Under the pieces are notes generated by a model that was not told the DNA's origin, made no database searches, and saw only the letters and a program-made list of their open reading frames with translations. Positions 8,938 to 16,978 of a DNA stretch of 64,000 bases are shown here, one piece after another. Made by a program: the position numbers and the translations under genes. Positions within the stretch are counted from its first letter, which is position 1. The number at the start of each line of letters is the position of its first letter. Origin of the DNA: CAVSJO01 sp963728445 (GTDB taxonomy: Bacteria > Gemmatimonadota > Gemmatimonadetes > Longimicrobiales > RSA9); assembly GCA_963728445.1 (NCBI GenBank), contig CAVSJO010000006.1:1116001-1180000 (forward strand), in the 5' to 3' direction.

Positions 8938-9743
8938 GGAACCGTGCACTCCCAGAGGTCGAAGCGAGAAGGCGTCCGGCGCCTCAGCAATCGCGCGCGA
9001 AGCTGCCGGAGCTCGTAGTGCGGAGGGTAGAGGACCCGATGCCGCTTCCATCGCAGGTCCGGCGCAGCCTGGGCCAGCCGGTCGGGCGTGAGGAACTCGA
9101 CGAAGACGAGCCCCGCCAGGTCGTTTGCGCGCTCGCCGAAGAGGCGAGCCGCTCCACGGCGCTTCTCCCGAACCATGGCAGCACCGTCTTCCTCCCTGTG
9201 GTAGAACGGCGAGTCGAGGATGGCGATTCGTCCACCCGTCCGAACGCACGTGCGCGCCGCCGACACGGTCGCCGACAGGTCCGGCGAGTAGTGGAGGGAC
9301 GCGTTGAAGACGACGAGGTCCGCGCAGTCCGACAGCAGAGGCAGACTGTCGAACGATGCCGCGATCCGCTGGAACGGCCGTGGCAGCACCGCGTCGTAGG
9401 CGCGGCCGGCGCCCAATCCGTCGACGTCGTCGCAACGCACGTCGATGGCGATGGGACGGTGGCCCAGGCGGGCGAGTCGGTAGCAGAGCCAGCCGTTGCC
9501 CGCCCCCAGGTCCAGGACGCGGAGCGCATGGTGGCGGTCCCCCGTCATGGGCGCGACCACCGTCCGGAGGAAGCGGTCGAACGTCCGGCAACGGATGCGC
9601 CACTGCCACGCCGTTGGCCCCGAGCGCAGGTACGGCAGCGCGAGCAGCTCGGCCGTACCGCCCGCGCCTCGCCCCTCGGCCGCGCGCTGTTCGGCGTACG
9701 CGCGCCGGAAGCGCGCCGCGGGCGACGCGTGGACCGAAGTCAC
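8934..9743 (-). CDS. SAM-dependent methyltransferase
   Basis: The 269-residue protein has motif I V-L-D-L-G-A-G-N-G-W-L at residues 76-86 and an acidic second strand (I-A-I-D-V-R-C-D-D). It has an N-A-S-L-H-Y segment and G-G-R-I-A-I-L-D-S-P-F-Y-H after strand 5. The aromatic N-terminal region (Y-L-R-S-G-P-T-A-W-Q-W-R) is unlike the other methyltransferases here, so it likely binds a different acceptor. I chose the GTG at 9743 because it overlaps the previous stop in the operon's usual GTGA fashion; the longer frame upstream is an overlap artefact. Confidence 0.75.
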   Translation of the reverse strand: MTSVHASPAARFRRAYAEQRAAEGRGAGGTAELLALPYLRSGPTAWQWRIRCRTFDRFLRTVVAPMTGDRHHALRVLDLGAGNGWLCYRLARLGHRPIAIDVRCDDVDGLGAGRAYDAVLPRPFQRIAASFDSLPLLSDCADLVVFNASLHYSPDLSATVSAARTCVRTGGRIAILDSPFYHREEDGAAMVREKRRGAARLFGERANDLAGLVFVEFLTPDRLAQAAPDLRWKRHRVLYPPHYELRQLRARLLRRRTPSRFDLWECTVP

Positions 9744-10576
9744 GAGGTTCCCCCGGTCCGCGCCGGCGGCAGTGGAGCCGACGTGCGCACGAGCTCGAAG
9801 AGCACGTGATCTGCAAGTGTCGGCAGGCGGCGGCCGACGTGCCGGTCCAGGCGCTGGAGCAGCCTCAACAGGCCGGGGTGTCCGGAAATCCACGGCTCCG
9901 CATCGCTGGGCGGAACGAAGACCCCGATTCCCACTCGCCGGACCAGCCGGAACCAGGGCGTGAACGCGCCCCGTACGGTCCCGGTGCGGTGATAGCGGAT
10001 CCTGAAGCGTCGGCCCCCGATTCCGGCCATGACGTCGCCTCTCGCGAGTCGCCGTAGGCCGGCGCGAGGCCGGCCCTGTGCCGTCTGGACCAGTATTTCC
10101 CCGGGCGGGAGCGCTCCGAAGAGAACGAGCAGGGCCGGCGCACCCGGTCGCAGCAGCCGGGCGAGACCTTCGGCGACGGGGCGGAGATCGCGAACGCAGT
10201 TCAGCGCGGCGAAGTTGGAATAGGCACCGTCGAACGTCTGCAGGGCGGCGTCGCTTCCGAGGCTGACGCTTCCGATATCATCCGCTGCCACCGCGTACGC
10301 TCCGGCACTCCCCTCGGTTCGGAGGAGCTTTTCGCGGGCGATGGAGGTCATCCGGGGGGAAGCGTCGGTATACGTGACGCTTCGCCCGCGCTCGCACAGC
10401 CAGACCGCGTCTTCGCCGGTCCCACCGCCGATCTCGAGGACTCTGGAGCCGGGAGGGAAGGTGCGAATCAGCTCGGCGCGCACAGCCGAACGCTGCGCCG
10501 CGACGCTGCGCCACGCGCCGAACCGCGCGTCGTAGTCGCCCGCGATCGCGTCGAACGCCGCCGCCGCGTCTGTCAT
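9740..10576 (-). CDS. class I SAM-dependent methyltransferase
   Basis: The 278-residue protein starts A-F-D-A-I-A-G-D-Y-D-A-R-F, close to the entry sequence of the methyltransferase domain fused to the amidohydrolase four genes on, and the two look paralogous. Motif I is V-L-E-I-G-G-G-T-G-E-D at residues 46-56, followed by a Y-T-D-A-S-P acidic strand. An F-x-F-x-x-R-Y-H-R region near 195-205 may line the substrate pocket. It overlaps both neighbours by 4 bp. The N-methylated, O-methylated or C-methylated product is not predictable from sequence. Confidence 0.78.
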   Translation of the reverse strand: MTDAAAAFDAIAGDYDARFGAWRSVAAQRSAVRAELIRTFPPGSRVLEIGGGTGEDAVWLCERGRSVTYTDASPRMTSIAREKLLRTEGSAGAYAVAADDIGSVSLGSDAALQTFDGAYSNFAALNCVRDLRPVAEGLARLLRPGAPALLVLFGALPPGEILVQTAQGRPRAGLRRLARGDVMAGIGGRRFRIRYHRTGTVRGAFTPWFRLVRRVGIGVFVPPSDAEPWISGHPGLLRLLQRLDRHVGRRLPTLADHVLFELVRTSAPLPPARTGGTS

Positions 10577-12051
10577 CCTGCCACTCGGGTCGCGGCGGCG
10601 GCCCGGAAGCGCGACTCCTCCCGGCTGAGCTTCGCCCACGCGCGATCGAGCGCTGGATCCGGTCGGCCATTGTCGACCTCCCGATGCAGCAGCGTGCGTA
10701 TGCGCCGATAGAACGCCGTCGTGTAGGCGCCCTGAAAGAGCATGGCCAGGTCGTCCGTATGGATCCAGTTTCGACGCGTGCCGAGCTGCGCCGCCACGCG
10801 CTCGTAAAATTTCGTTCCCGGGAGCGGATATGCGACGGACACGCCGATGTCGTCCGGGCGCTCCGCACGCACGAGATCCCGTGTCGCCACGATCTCAGGC
10901 CAGTCCTCGCCCGGGTATCCGAGCTGGATGAACCAGCATGCCCGGATTCCGTTCTCCCGCAGCGCGCGTGTGGCTGTGCGCGCCTGCTCCACCGTCGACC
11001 CCTTGTCCATGGCGTCCAGCACCGCCTGCGAACCTGATTCGACGCCCATCCACACCTCTTCGGCACCCGCGCGGGCCAGCGCCCGGGCCGTCTCGGGAAC
11101 GATGAGGTTGACGCGGGACTGGACCATGAACGGGATGGCCGCATCGAGGCTGCGGACCTCGTCGGCGAACGCCTCGATCCAGCGCGGCGTGAGACCCCAG
11201 ATATCGTCGGCGAACCAGACGTGGTCAGGGGCGGGTCCGTCCTTCAGTGCTCGCATCTCCTCCGCGACGTCACGCGGCGACCGCTGCGCGTAGCGGCGGC
11301 CGAACACCGGCTTTGCGCACCAGTTGCAGCCGTAGGGGCATCCCCGGGACGTGGCCATGTTCCACGAGAAGCGGCCATGGGCCTGGATCCACGCCGAGCG
11401 GTACGCTTCCACGTCCACGAGGTCCCACGCCGGGAACGGGAGCGCGTCGAGATCGGTTTCCGGTACGCGGCGGGGCGTGAAGCGGACGCGGACGTCCGGT
11501 GGCCCCGAGCCTGGACGGCCGAGGACGACGAGACGACCGGAATCCTTTCCGGACAAGCCTGCCGGCAACGCGAGGCCGGGGACGTCGTCGAGAGACTCGC
11601 CGCCGGAAAGCCAACGCTTCACCACGTCCGCGAACGCCAGTTCGGCCTCGCCGACGATGACGGCGTCGGCTCCGGCGTCGATATAGATTTCGGGGCGATC
11701 GACCGCGTCCGCTCCGTTGACTGCCACCCGACACCCGCGCGCCCGGGCCTCCCGGACCATGGCCAGGGTCGCCTCACGAGTGACGAGCGTGCACATCTTG
11801 GTGAGGAAATTGAAATTGTCCTCGAGGATTCCCACGATCGCCGGCCGGACCCTGTCCAGCGTTTCCGCGAAGCGCTCCAGACCGTCCGCGAGCATGGCGT
11901 CGAACAGCGCTACCGAATGGCCACGCCCGCGCAGCACGTTCGCCGCGATGAGCGTCGACAGAGGAGGATACGGCTTCATCTTCTCCATCTGCTTCGGATC
12001 GCGCCGGAGGAAGTACGAGTGGGCGAGCAGGATCTTCGGTTTCGCGCTCAA
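10573..12051 (-). CDS. B12-binding radical SAM protein, first gene of the operon
   Basis: The 492-residue protein has an N-terminal cobalamin-binding-like domain (P-P-L-S-T-L-I-A-A-N-V-L-R-G-R-G-H-S-V at 29-47; G-A-D-A-V-I-V-G-E-A-E at 127-137) and a radical SAM domain with C238, C242 and C245 in R-G-C-P-Y-G-C-N-W-C. Such enzymes use SAM and cobalamin for methyl transfer, ring closure or rearrangement. The start is TTG at 12051, supported by a CTGGAGG ribosome-binding site about 6-8 bp upstream and the lack of a better codon. It heads a seven-gene transcript and lies 93 bp from a divergent P-loop kinase-like gene. Function is otherwise unknown. Confidence 0.85.
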   Translation of the reverse strand: MSAKPKILLAHSYFLRRDPKQMEKMKPYPPLSTLIAANVLRGRGHSVALFDAMLADGLERFAETLDRVRPAIVGILEDNFNFLTKMCTLVTREATLAMVREARARGCRVAVNGADAVDRPEIYIDAGADAVIVGEAELAFADVVKRWLSGGESLDDVPGLALPAGLSGKDSGRLVVLGRPGSGPPDVRVRFTPRRVPETDLDALPFPAWDLVDVEAYRSAWIQAHGRFSWNMATSRGCPYGCNWCAKPVFGRRYAQRSPRDVAEEMRALKDGPAPDHVWFADDIWGLTPRWIEAFADEVRSLDAAIPFMVQSRVNLIVPETARALARAGAEEVWMGVESGSQAVLDAMDKGSTVEQARTATRALRENGIRACWFIQLGYPGEDWPEIVATRDLVRAERPDDIGVSVAYPLPGTKFYERVAAQLGTRRNWIHTDDLAMLFQGAYTTAFYRRIRTLLHREVDNGRPDPALDRAWAKLSREESRFRAAAATRVAG

Positions 12052-12144
12052 CCGCGGCCTCCAGGAGTCGGGAGCTGCCAGCGTCGCTTACGGAGCCGCC
12101 AAGTCCGGGCGCGGCCGGGCGGGTTCCTGCGGGGCCCCACGACC
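12052..12144. promoter_or_regulatory. divergent intergenic region between radical SAM operon and kinase-like gene
   Basis: This 93-bp gap separates two divergent start codons and must hold the operon's promoter, unless the promoter lies inside the neighbouring gene. It is very GC-rich with several GGCC-containing runs. I could not identify convincing -35/-10 or -24/-12 boxes or an operator. Confidence 0.35.
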
Positions 12145-13077
12145 GTGACACCATGTGCTGCGGACGGGGCTCTGCCGCTACCGATTCTGGGGATTCCCGT
12201 GCGCGTGGTCGCCGACGATCCCGTCCTCGTACAGGCGTGTCGTCAACTGTACCGCGACTGGGCTCGCGCTCCCGCCGACGGCGACAGCCGCGAGGTGCGT
12301 ATCCGCATCCACGGACGCGCGGGCCGCGGTAACCCGGAGAAGGAGGTTCGCGTCCGGTTCGACGGCCGCCGGCTCGTGCTGCGAGGTGCGGGCGTGCGCG
12401 GCTGCGCTGCGGTCGTTCCGGGGCAGGCCGACTGCTATCTGTCGCCGGACTGGTTCCGGAATCCGGCGCGACTGAAGGACGCGGTGCTGGACACGCTGAT
12501 CCTGTTCCTTCTCGCTCGCAGGGACCGGGTGCCCCTTCACGCGGCGGCCCTCGGGCTCGGCCGAACGGCTGCGATCCTTGCCGGCACGCCCGGGGTCGGG
12601 AAGAGCACGCTGGCCCTCGAAGGCGCGCGATCCGGGATGCGGCTGATGTCGGAGGACACGGTCTTCGTCCAGACGGGCGGGAGTGGCCGGGTGTGGGGGT
12701 GGCCCGGCCAGGTCCACCTGGATCCGGTGGACGCGGATCGAAGCGGCGAACGGGTCGTGCACACACGCGTCCGCGGCGGGCACCGGAAGGTCGCCGTGGA
12801 CCCCTGCCTGGACACGGAGAACGTGCAGTACGTCGCCCGGCGGTCGGGGCTCTTCCTGCTTACACGGGACGACGGACCGGCAGGCCTCGAAGAGCTGTCG
12901 GTGGAGGCGGCGACTCGCGAGATCGTCGATTCACTGGAGCCTGGGTTCGACGTCTTCCGGGGATCGATGCCCACGGCTGTCGCTGTCGCGGCACGGGACG
13001 GCTGCTGGCGACTGCGTCTCGATGGGAATCCTGCCGCCGCCGTCCAGCGCCTGAAGGCCGTCCTGCAGAGGGCGTGA
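12145..13077 (+). CDS. HPr kinase-like P-loop protein
   Basis: The 310-residue protein has a clear P-loop, A-G-T-P-G-V-G-K-S-T-L-A at about residues 146-157. It is preceded by V-P-L-H-A-A-A-L and followed by a S-E-D-T-V acidic strand, the layout of HprK-related kinases. The N-terminal 110 residues form a separate domain. Relatives occur beside PF14907 nucleotidyltransferases in exopolysaccharide loci and in lasso-peptide clusters, where one phosphorylates a precursor. The real target here is unknown. The start is uncertain: GTG at 12145 or GTG at 12199. It ends 5 bp from the convergent Wzi gene. Confidence 0.72.
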   Translation: MTPCAADGALPLPILGIPVRVVADDPVLVQACRQLYRDWARAPADGDSREVRIRIHGRAGRGNPEKEVRVRFDGRRLVLRGAGVRGCAAVVPGQADCYLSPDWFRNPARLKDAVLDTLILFLLARRDRVPLHAAALGLGRTAAILAGTPGVGKSTLALEGARSGMRLMSEDTVFVQTGGSGRVWGWPGQVHLDPVDADRSGERVVHTRVRGGHRKVAVDPCLDTENVQYVARRSGLFLLTRDDGPAGLEELSVEAATREIVDSLEPGFDVFRGSMPTAVAVAARDGCWRLRLDGNPAAAVQRLKAVLQRA

Positions 13078-13082
13078 GCCTC

Positions 13083-14546
13083 TCAGTGCAGCAGGCGCGT
13101 CCCGAACATGACCGCCCACTCCGACCACCCGTCTCCCCGTTCCAGACGCCCGCCTCCGAAAGGCTCCAGGCGACCGTCGATGCGGGCGCTCACATCCAAG
13201 CGCACGCCGGTGCTCTCGCCCTGCCGAAGTGGAGCATAGAGGTTTTCCGGTCCTCGTGTGCGCCAGAACAGCTCAGCGTCCAGATGGACGGAAGGGCGAA
13301 GCAGCTCCCCCCTCGAGTAGAGGCGTATCTCACTGCCGTTCCCGCCCAGCGGATGGCCGAGAGGGCGTCGGTCTTCGATCCAGGGAAGCGCCGAGTGTCG
13401 GTACCAGGGTGGATTTCCGCAGCAGTGCCCCGCGAAGCGGGTCCATTCCAGGCCCGACGCGATGCCCGGCGCTCCCGGAAGCGACGGGAGCTGGAGCCCG
13501 ACGAGCAGGCCGGGGACGTGGAAGTAGGACAGCCCCATGTCGTCGAAGGCCCATTCGCCGTATACGACAAGAGGCGGGCCGGGGGTGGGCGTCCGCCACC
13601 GAACCGCAACGGACGCGACCTGGTTCTCCTCCTCGCCGTGGGCACCGCCTGCGAGACCGAGGAGCAGGACCGGGATCTCCTCCACGGAGAGAGGCGAATT
13701 GCCGACACCACCGAATGCTGCGGCTCGCGTCAGCGTGACGCCGAGGCCCGGGCGTGGCTCGGTGGTGACGCTCGCTGCCCAGAACCATGGATGAGCGACG
13801 TCGCCCATTGCCTGGAGCCGGGCGAAGAACGTCTGTGCGCTGAGCGGACCGATCGCGCCGAGGAATCCGGGGAGTCGGACGGTGCGAGTGAGAAAGAGAC
13901 CCCCGCCGTCGATGCGTGTGGCCCCGTTCAGGACCAGCGAACGCCCGCCCGGTCCGGGAAAGCCCACGGGGAGCCGCCCGGCGCGAAGCTGGACCCGTCC
14001 GGCCGCCAGCGAGACGTACCCTTCCGTCAGCCGGACCGCGCTGTCGCTCCACTCCGGCCGTACCTCGATCGATCCGAACCGCCCCAGGCGCGCAGCCAGG
14101 GCGGCTCGCACCGAAATTCCTCCCGCGTCGTCCTGTCGTGCAGGAGCCACGTGCCGTTCGTCACGGTCGTAGCCGGCGAGAACAGCGCCCTCGACCACGG
14201 CGCCGTGCACGTCGAGCGACGCGATCCGCAGCGGAGCATCACCCGGGGGGCGGGTCTCCTGCCGAAGACGCAGCGCGTACGCGCGGGCGGACTCCCGCAC
14301 CGATGCCTCGATGGCTCCGGCCCCGCAGACGCCGGTCGAGTCCGCGACCTCGTCGAGCCAGCGCTCGGTCGCACCCCGGGCGAGCGAGCCGGCTTCCGGC
14401 GCGGGACCGCCCGTGCAGCCGAGCGCGTGCAGGCGGCCGACCGCGGCCACCGCCCAGTGATCGGGTGAGAGAACGAGACCGGATTCCTGTGCCGCGGCGC
14501 CGCGCGCAAGGATCAGCGCCGCGAGTGTCACGGCGACGAACTTCAT
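13083..14546 (-). CDS. Wzi-like capsule assembly outer-membrane protein
   Basis: The 487-residue protein has a signal peptide (about 20 residues ending A-R-G-A-A-A-Q). The rest is amphipathic beta strands punctuated by aromatic residues, ending in a strand and L-L-H. The N-terminal helical region (W-A-V-A-A-V-G-R-L-H-A-L-G) plus barrel is the Wzi/capsule-assembly pattern, in which a surface lectin-like barrel anchors polysaccharide. It is translated after the ABC exporter gene with an ATGA overlap, and both are divergent from the polysaccharide operon. Wzi is known to bind group 1 capsule in enterics; the polymer here is unknown. Confidence 0.72.
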   Translation of the reverse strand: MKFVAVTLAALILARGAAAQESGLVLSPDHWAVAAVGRLHALGCTGGPAPEAGSLARGATERWLDEVADSTGVCGAGAIEASVRESARAYALRLRQETRPPGDAPLRIASLDVHGAVVEGAVLAGYDRDERHVAPARQDDAGGISVRAALAARLGRFGSIEVRPEWSDSAVRLTEGYVSLAAGRVQLRAGRLPVGFPGPGGRSLVLNGATRIDGGGLFLTRTVRLPGFLGAIGPLSAQTFFARLQAMGDVAHPWFWAASVTTEPRPGLGVTLTRAAAFGGVGNSPLSVEEIPVLLLGLAGGAHGEEENQVASVAVRWRTPTPGPPLVVYGEWAFDDMGLSYFHVPGLLVGLQLPSLPGAPGIASGLEWTRFAGHCCGNPPWYRHSALPWIEDRRPLGHPLGGNGSEIRLYSRGELLRPSVHLDAELFWRTRGPENLYAPLRQGESTGVRLDVSARIDGRLEPFGGGRLERGDGWSEWAVMFGTRLLH

Positions 14547-16231
14547 GCGGATGCCGCGGCCGGAATCGTGGTACCCACGTGAACGACGTGATCCGCCATC
14601 GCGACGAGAGAGGCATCGTGAGTGGCGATGACCACGGTGGCCGCGCACCGCAGTGCGGCCATCGATCGGGCGACGAGGTCGCGCACGCCTTCGTCGAGCT
14701 CGCTCGTCGGCTCGTCGAGAAGGACGAGCAGCGGGTCCCACGCAAGGGCCCGAGCCAGCGCCACGCGCCGCTGCTCGCCTCCCGACAGCAGTCTGGCGTT
14801 GCGTCCCGGCTCCAGGTGACCGAGCGCAGCACGAGTCAGCGACCGGCCGAACCGCTCCTCCGCCAGAACACCTCCTCCGAATGAGACATTGCCGCGGATC
14901 GAGCCCGGCAGGACGGCACTTGCCTGGGGCACGTAGCCGACCCGGGACCGCCATTCGGTCCGGGTCTCGCCGAGGGGAACGCCGTCGACGAGAATCTCCC
15001 CCTCGTCAACGGCGATCAGCCCGGCGAGTGCGTCGAGGACCGAAGTCTTCCCGGAACCGGAGGGGCCGACGAGCGCCATGATCTCCCCGGCCGGAACGGA
15101 ACAGGAGAGAGCCCGGACGATCCACCGGCCGTCGCGCCGGATGCCGACGTTGTCGAGCACGAGCCGCGGGGCAGCCGCGGGAGCCCTCACGCGACCGCGC
15201 CTCTGCTCGCGCGCAGCTTCGGCTCGCTCGATGTCGACGCGCAGCGCGCGAAGGGCCGCCGCCGCGGCGACGGTCGACTGGTACTCCACCTGGATGGCGT
15301 GCATGTGTGTCCCCATCCGCTGCAGCAGGAGGGCCACCATCACCAGTACCGGGAGCTCCATCGATCCCCATGCGACGGCCGCGTACACGCCGACGGCCAG
15401 AAGCACGGCGACCAGCGGCTCCTGAAACGACCGGAGTCCTTCGGCCGCGACCACCTGTGCCCGTTCCGCGGAGCGCAGCGAGCGTGCGTCCCGGCGCAGG
15501 CGCAGGAGGAATCCGCCCTCCCGCCCCATGGTTCGAATGGGCTTGAGCGCTCGGAGCACGTCGAGCACTCTCGCGGAAAAGCGCCGCGCGCGGCGTACCT
15601 GCGCCGTCCCGGCCCGGCGACTCTCGCCGATCCAGCGGGCGAGGAGAAATCCGAGCAGCGCCGTCATCGCGGCGGCGAGAGCGCCCAGCCAGCCGGACAC
15701 CAGCATGATGGCGATGAAATAGACGCCGAGCTGAATGGCTGCGGCGGTGACGGAGCACGCGTTCCGGTACGCAGTGGCTGCCCATTGCGCATCGCGAGTG
15801 AGGGCGGTGGCCACACGGCCGGGCGCCTGACCGGCCACGTAGTCCCATTTCGCTGCGAGCAGCCCGCGCACGAGGCGTAGCCGCAGATCCTCCGCCGTCT
15901 CCGCGACGACGTCTGCTACGTGGACCATCGCGGCCCAGCGCAGGACCCCCTTGAGCACGAGCGCGAGGGCCAGGACGAGCAGCAGCACTCCGGGCGAGCG
16001 CGGCAGCCCCACGGCAGCGAGCGCGCCGGTCACGATGCGCCCGGCCGTCGATCCCGGACGGGGGTCACCGCCAAGTGCATCCAGAAGCGGCAGCACCGTC
16101 AGCAGGCCGAACCCCTCCGCAGTGCCGGTCAGGAAGAGGATACCGATCAGCGTGGCGCTGCGTGCCGGATGCTGACGGATGATCGAGGCGATCTCCGATT
16201 GGCGCAGGGCTTTCATCGAGCGACGAAACAT
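14543..16231 (-). CDS. ABC exporter (fused membrane and ATPase domains)
   Basis: The 562-residue half-transporter has six predicted membrane helices in residues about 25-310. A nucleotide-binding domain follows with Walker A G-P-S-G-S-G-K-T, Q-loop Y-V-P-Q-A-S-A, signature L-L-S-G-G-E-Q-R-R, Walker B L-L-V-L-L-D-E-P-T and switch A-T-H-D. It resembles MsbA/PglK-type lipid-linked oligosaccharide or peptide exporters. The start could be ATG at 16231 (used) or ATG at 16216. Placed with wzi, and opposite a locus that also encodes a Wzx flippase, it may export a different glycolipid or a product of the radical SAM operon. Confidence 0.85.
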   Translation of the reverse strand: MFRRSMKALRQSEIASIIRQHPARSATLIGILFLTGTAEGFGLLTVLPLLDALGGDPRPGSTAGRIVTGALAAVGLPRSPGVLLLVLALALVLKGVLRWAAMVHVADVVAETAEDLRLRLVRGLLAAKWDYVAGQAPGRVATALTRDAQWAATAYRNACSVTAAAIQLGVYFIAIMLVSGWLGALAAAMTALLGFLLARWIGESRRAGTAQVRRARRFSARVLDVLRALKPIRTMGREGGFLLRLRRDARSLRSAERAQVVAAEGLRSFQEPLVAVLLAVGVYAAVAWGSMELPVLVMVALLLQRMGTHMHAIQVEYQSTVAAAAALRALRVDIERAEAAREQRRGRVRAPAAAPRLVLDNVGIRRDGRWIVRALSCSVPAGEIMALVGPSGSGKTSVLDALAGLIAVDEGEILVDGVPLGETRTEWRSRVGYVPQASAVLPGSIRGNVSFGGGVLAEERFGRSLTRAALGHLEPGRNARLLSGGEQRRVALARALAWDPLLVLLDEPTSELDEGVRDLVARSMAALRCAATVVIATHDASLVAMADHVVHVGTTIPAAASA

Positions 16232-16343
16232 GCACCCGCCAACGCTCCGGGAGAGCTGATCGTTCCCGGGAACGCCTCGGGCCTCGCCGCGACTTGGTCG
16301 GAGTCGAGAACGCCGACACACCCGCGGCAGACCGGAGAGACTC
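16232..16343. promoter_or_regulatory. divergent control region of the polysaccharide locus with 14-bp palindrome
   Basis: The 112 bp between divergent ABC-exporter and Wza genes contain a perfect 14-bp palindrome, CGTTCCCGGGAACG at 16261-16274, placed to act on either transcript. Perfect symmetry and central position suggest a transcription-factor operator. The binding protein is unknown and no clear -35/-10 pair was recognised. Confidence 0.5.
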
Positions 16344-16970
16344 ATGCGCTCGACCCGTACCCTGGCATTCGCACTCCTTCTCAGCGTGACCCCGGCCGGA
16401 GCCGTGGCCGCGCAGTCTCGGAATCCCGCCACCGATTCGCTCCGCCTGCGGCCGGGCGACGGGCTGCGACTCCTCGTCCGCGACGAACCCACGCTGAGCG
16501 GAGACTTCCCCATCGTCGAATCGGGCGACGTAATGCTCCCGGAGGTCGGGCTGGTTCCTGTAGGTGGACGGCCGTTCGTCGACGTCGTGTCCGACGTTCG
16601 CGATGCCGTCGCCAGAGACGTCGTCGACGCTCAGGTCGTGGTCGTGCCGCTCGTGCGCGTCGCGGTCATCGGCGAGGTCCGTCGGCCGGGACTCTTCACC
16701 GTCGATCCCACCCAGACCATGGCGGATCTGCTCGCCTCGGCAGGTGGGCTCACGCCGTCCGGGAGTCTCTCGGGGATCACGCTCGTCCGCGACGGTGAAG
16801 ACGTGCGCCTGAAGCTCGGTCCCGACGAGCCCGCGCTCGGCGGACCCATCCGTCCCGGTGACAAGCTCCTCGTCGGACGGCGAGGGTGGTTCAGCTCGAA
16901 CATGCCCGTGCTGGTCGGCGCGGGGGCATCGGTCCTCGCCGCGGCCGTGACGGCCCTGCTTATCCGGTGA
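16344..16970 (+). CDS. polysaccharide export protein (Wza/OtnA family)
   Basis: The 208-residue protein has a signal peptide cut near A-V-A-A-Q. A Poly_export (PES) domain follows with D-S-L-R-L-R-P-G-D-G-L-R-L-L-V and G-D-V-M-L-P-E-V-G, then one SLBB-like repeat (V-I-G-E-V-R-R-P-G-L-F). A C-terminal hydrophobic segment (about 187-205) resembles the Wza membrane anchor. It should form the outer-membrane exit channel for the polymer. It is much shorter than enteric Wza (about 380 residues), with one SLBB rather than two. It begins the long operon that runs to 28.0 kb. Confidence 0.85.
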   Translation: MRSTRTLAFALLLSVTPAGAVAAQSRNPATDSLRLRPGDGLRLLVRDEPTLSGDFPIVESGDVMLPEVGLVPVGGRPFVDVVSDVRDAVARDVVDAQVVVVPLVRVAVIGEVRRPGLFTVDPTQTMADLLASAGGLTPSGSLSGITLVRDGEDVRLKLGPDEPALGGPIRPGDKLLVGRRGWFSSNMPVLVGAGASVLAAAVTALLIR

Positions 16971-16978
16971 GCTCGCCC

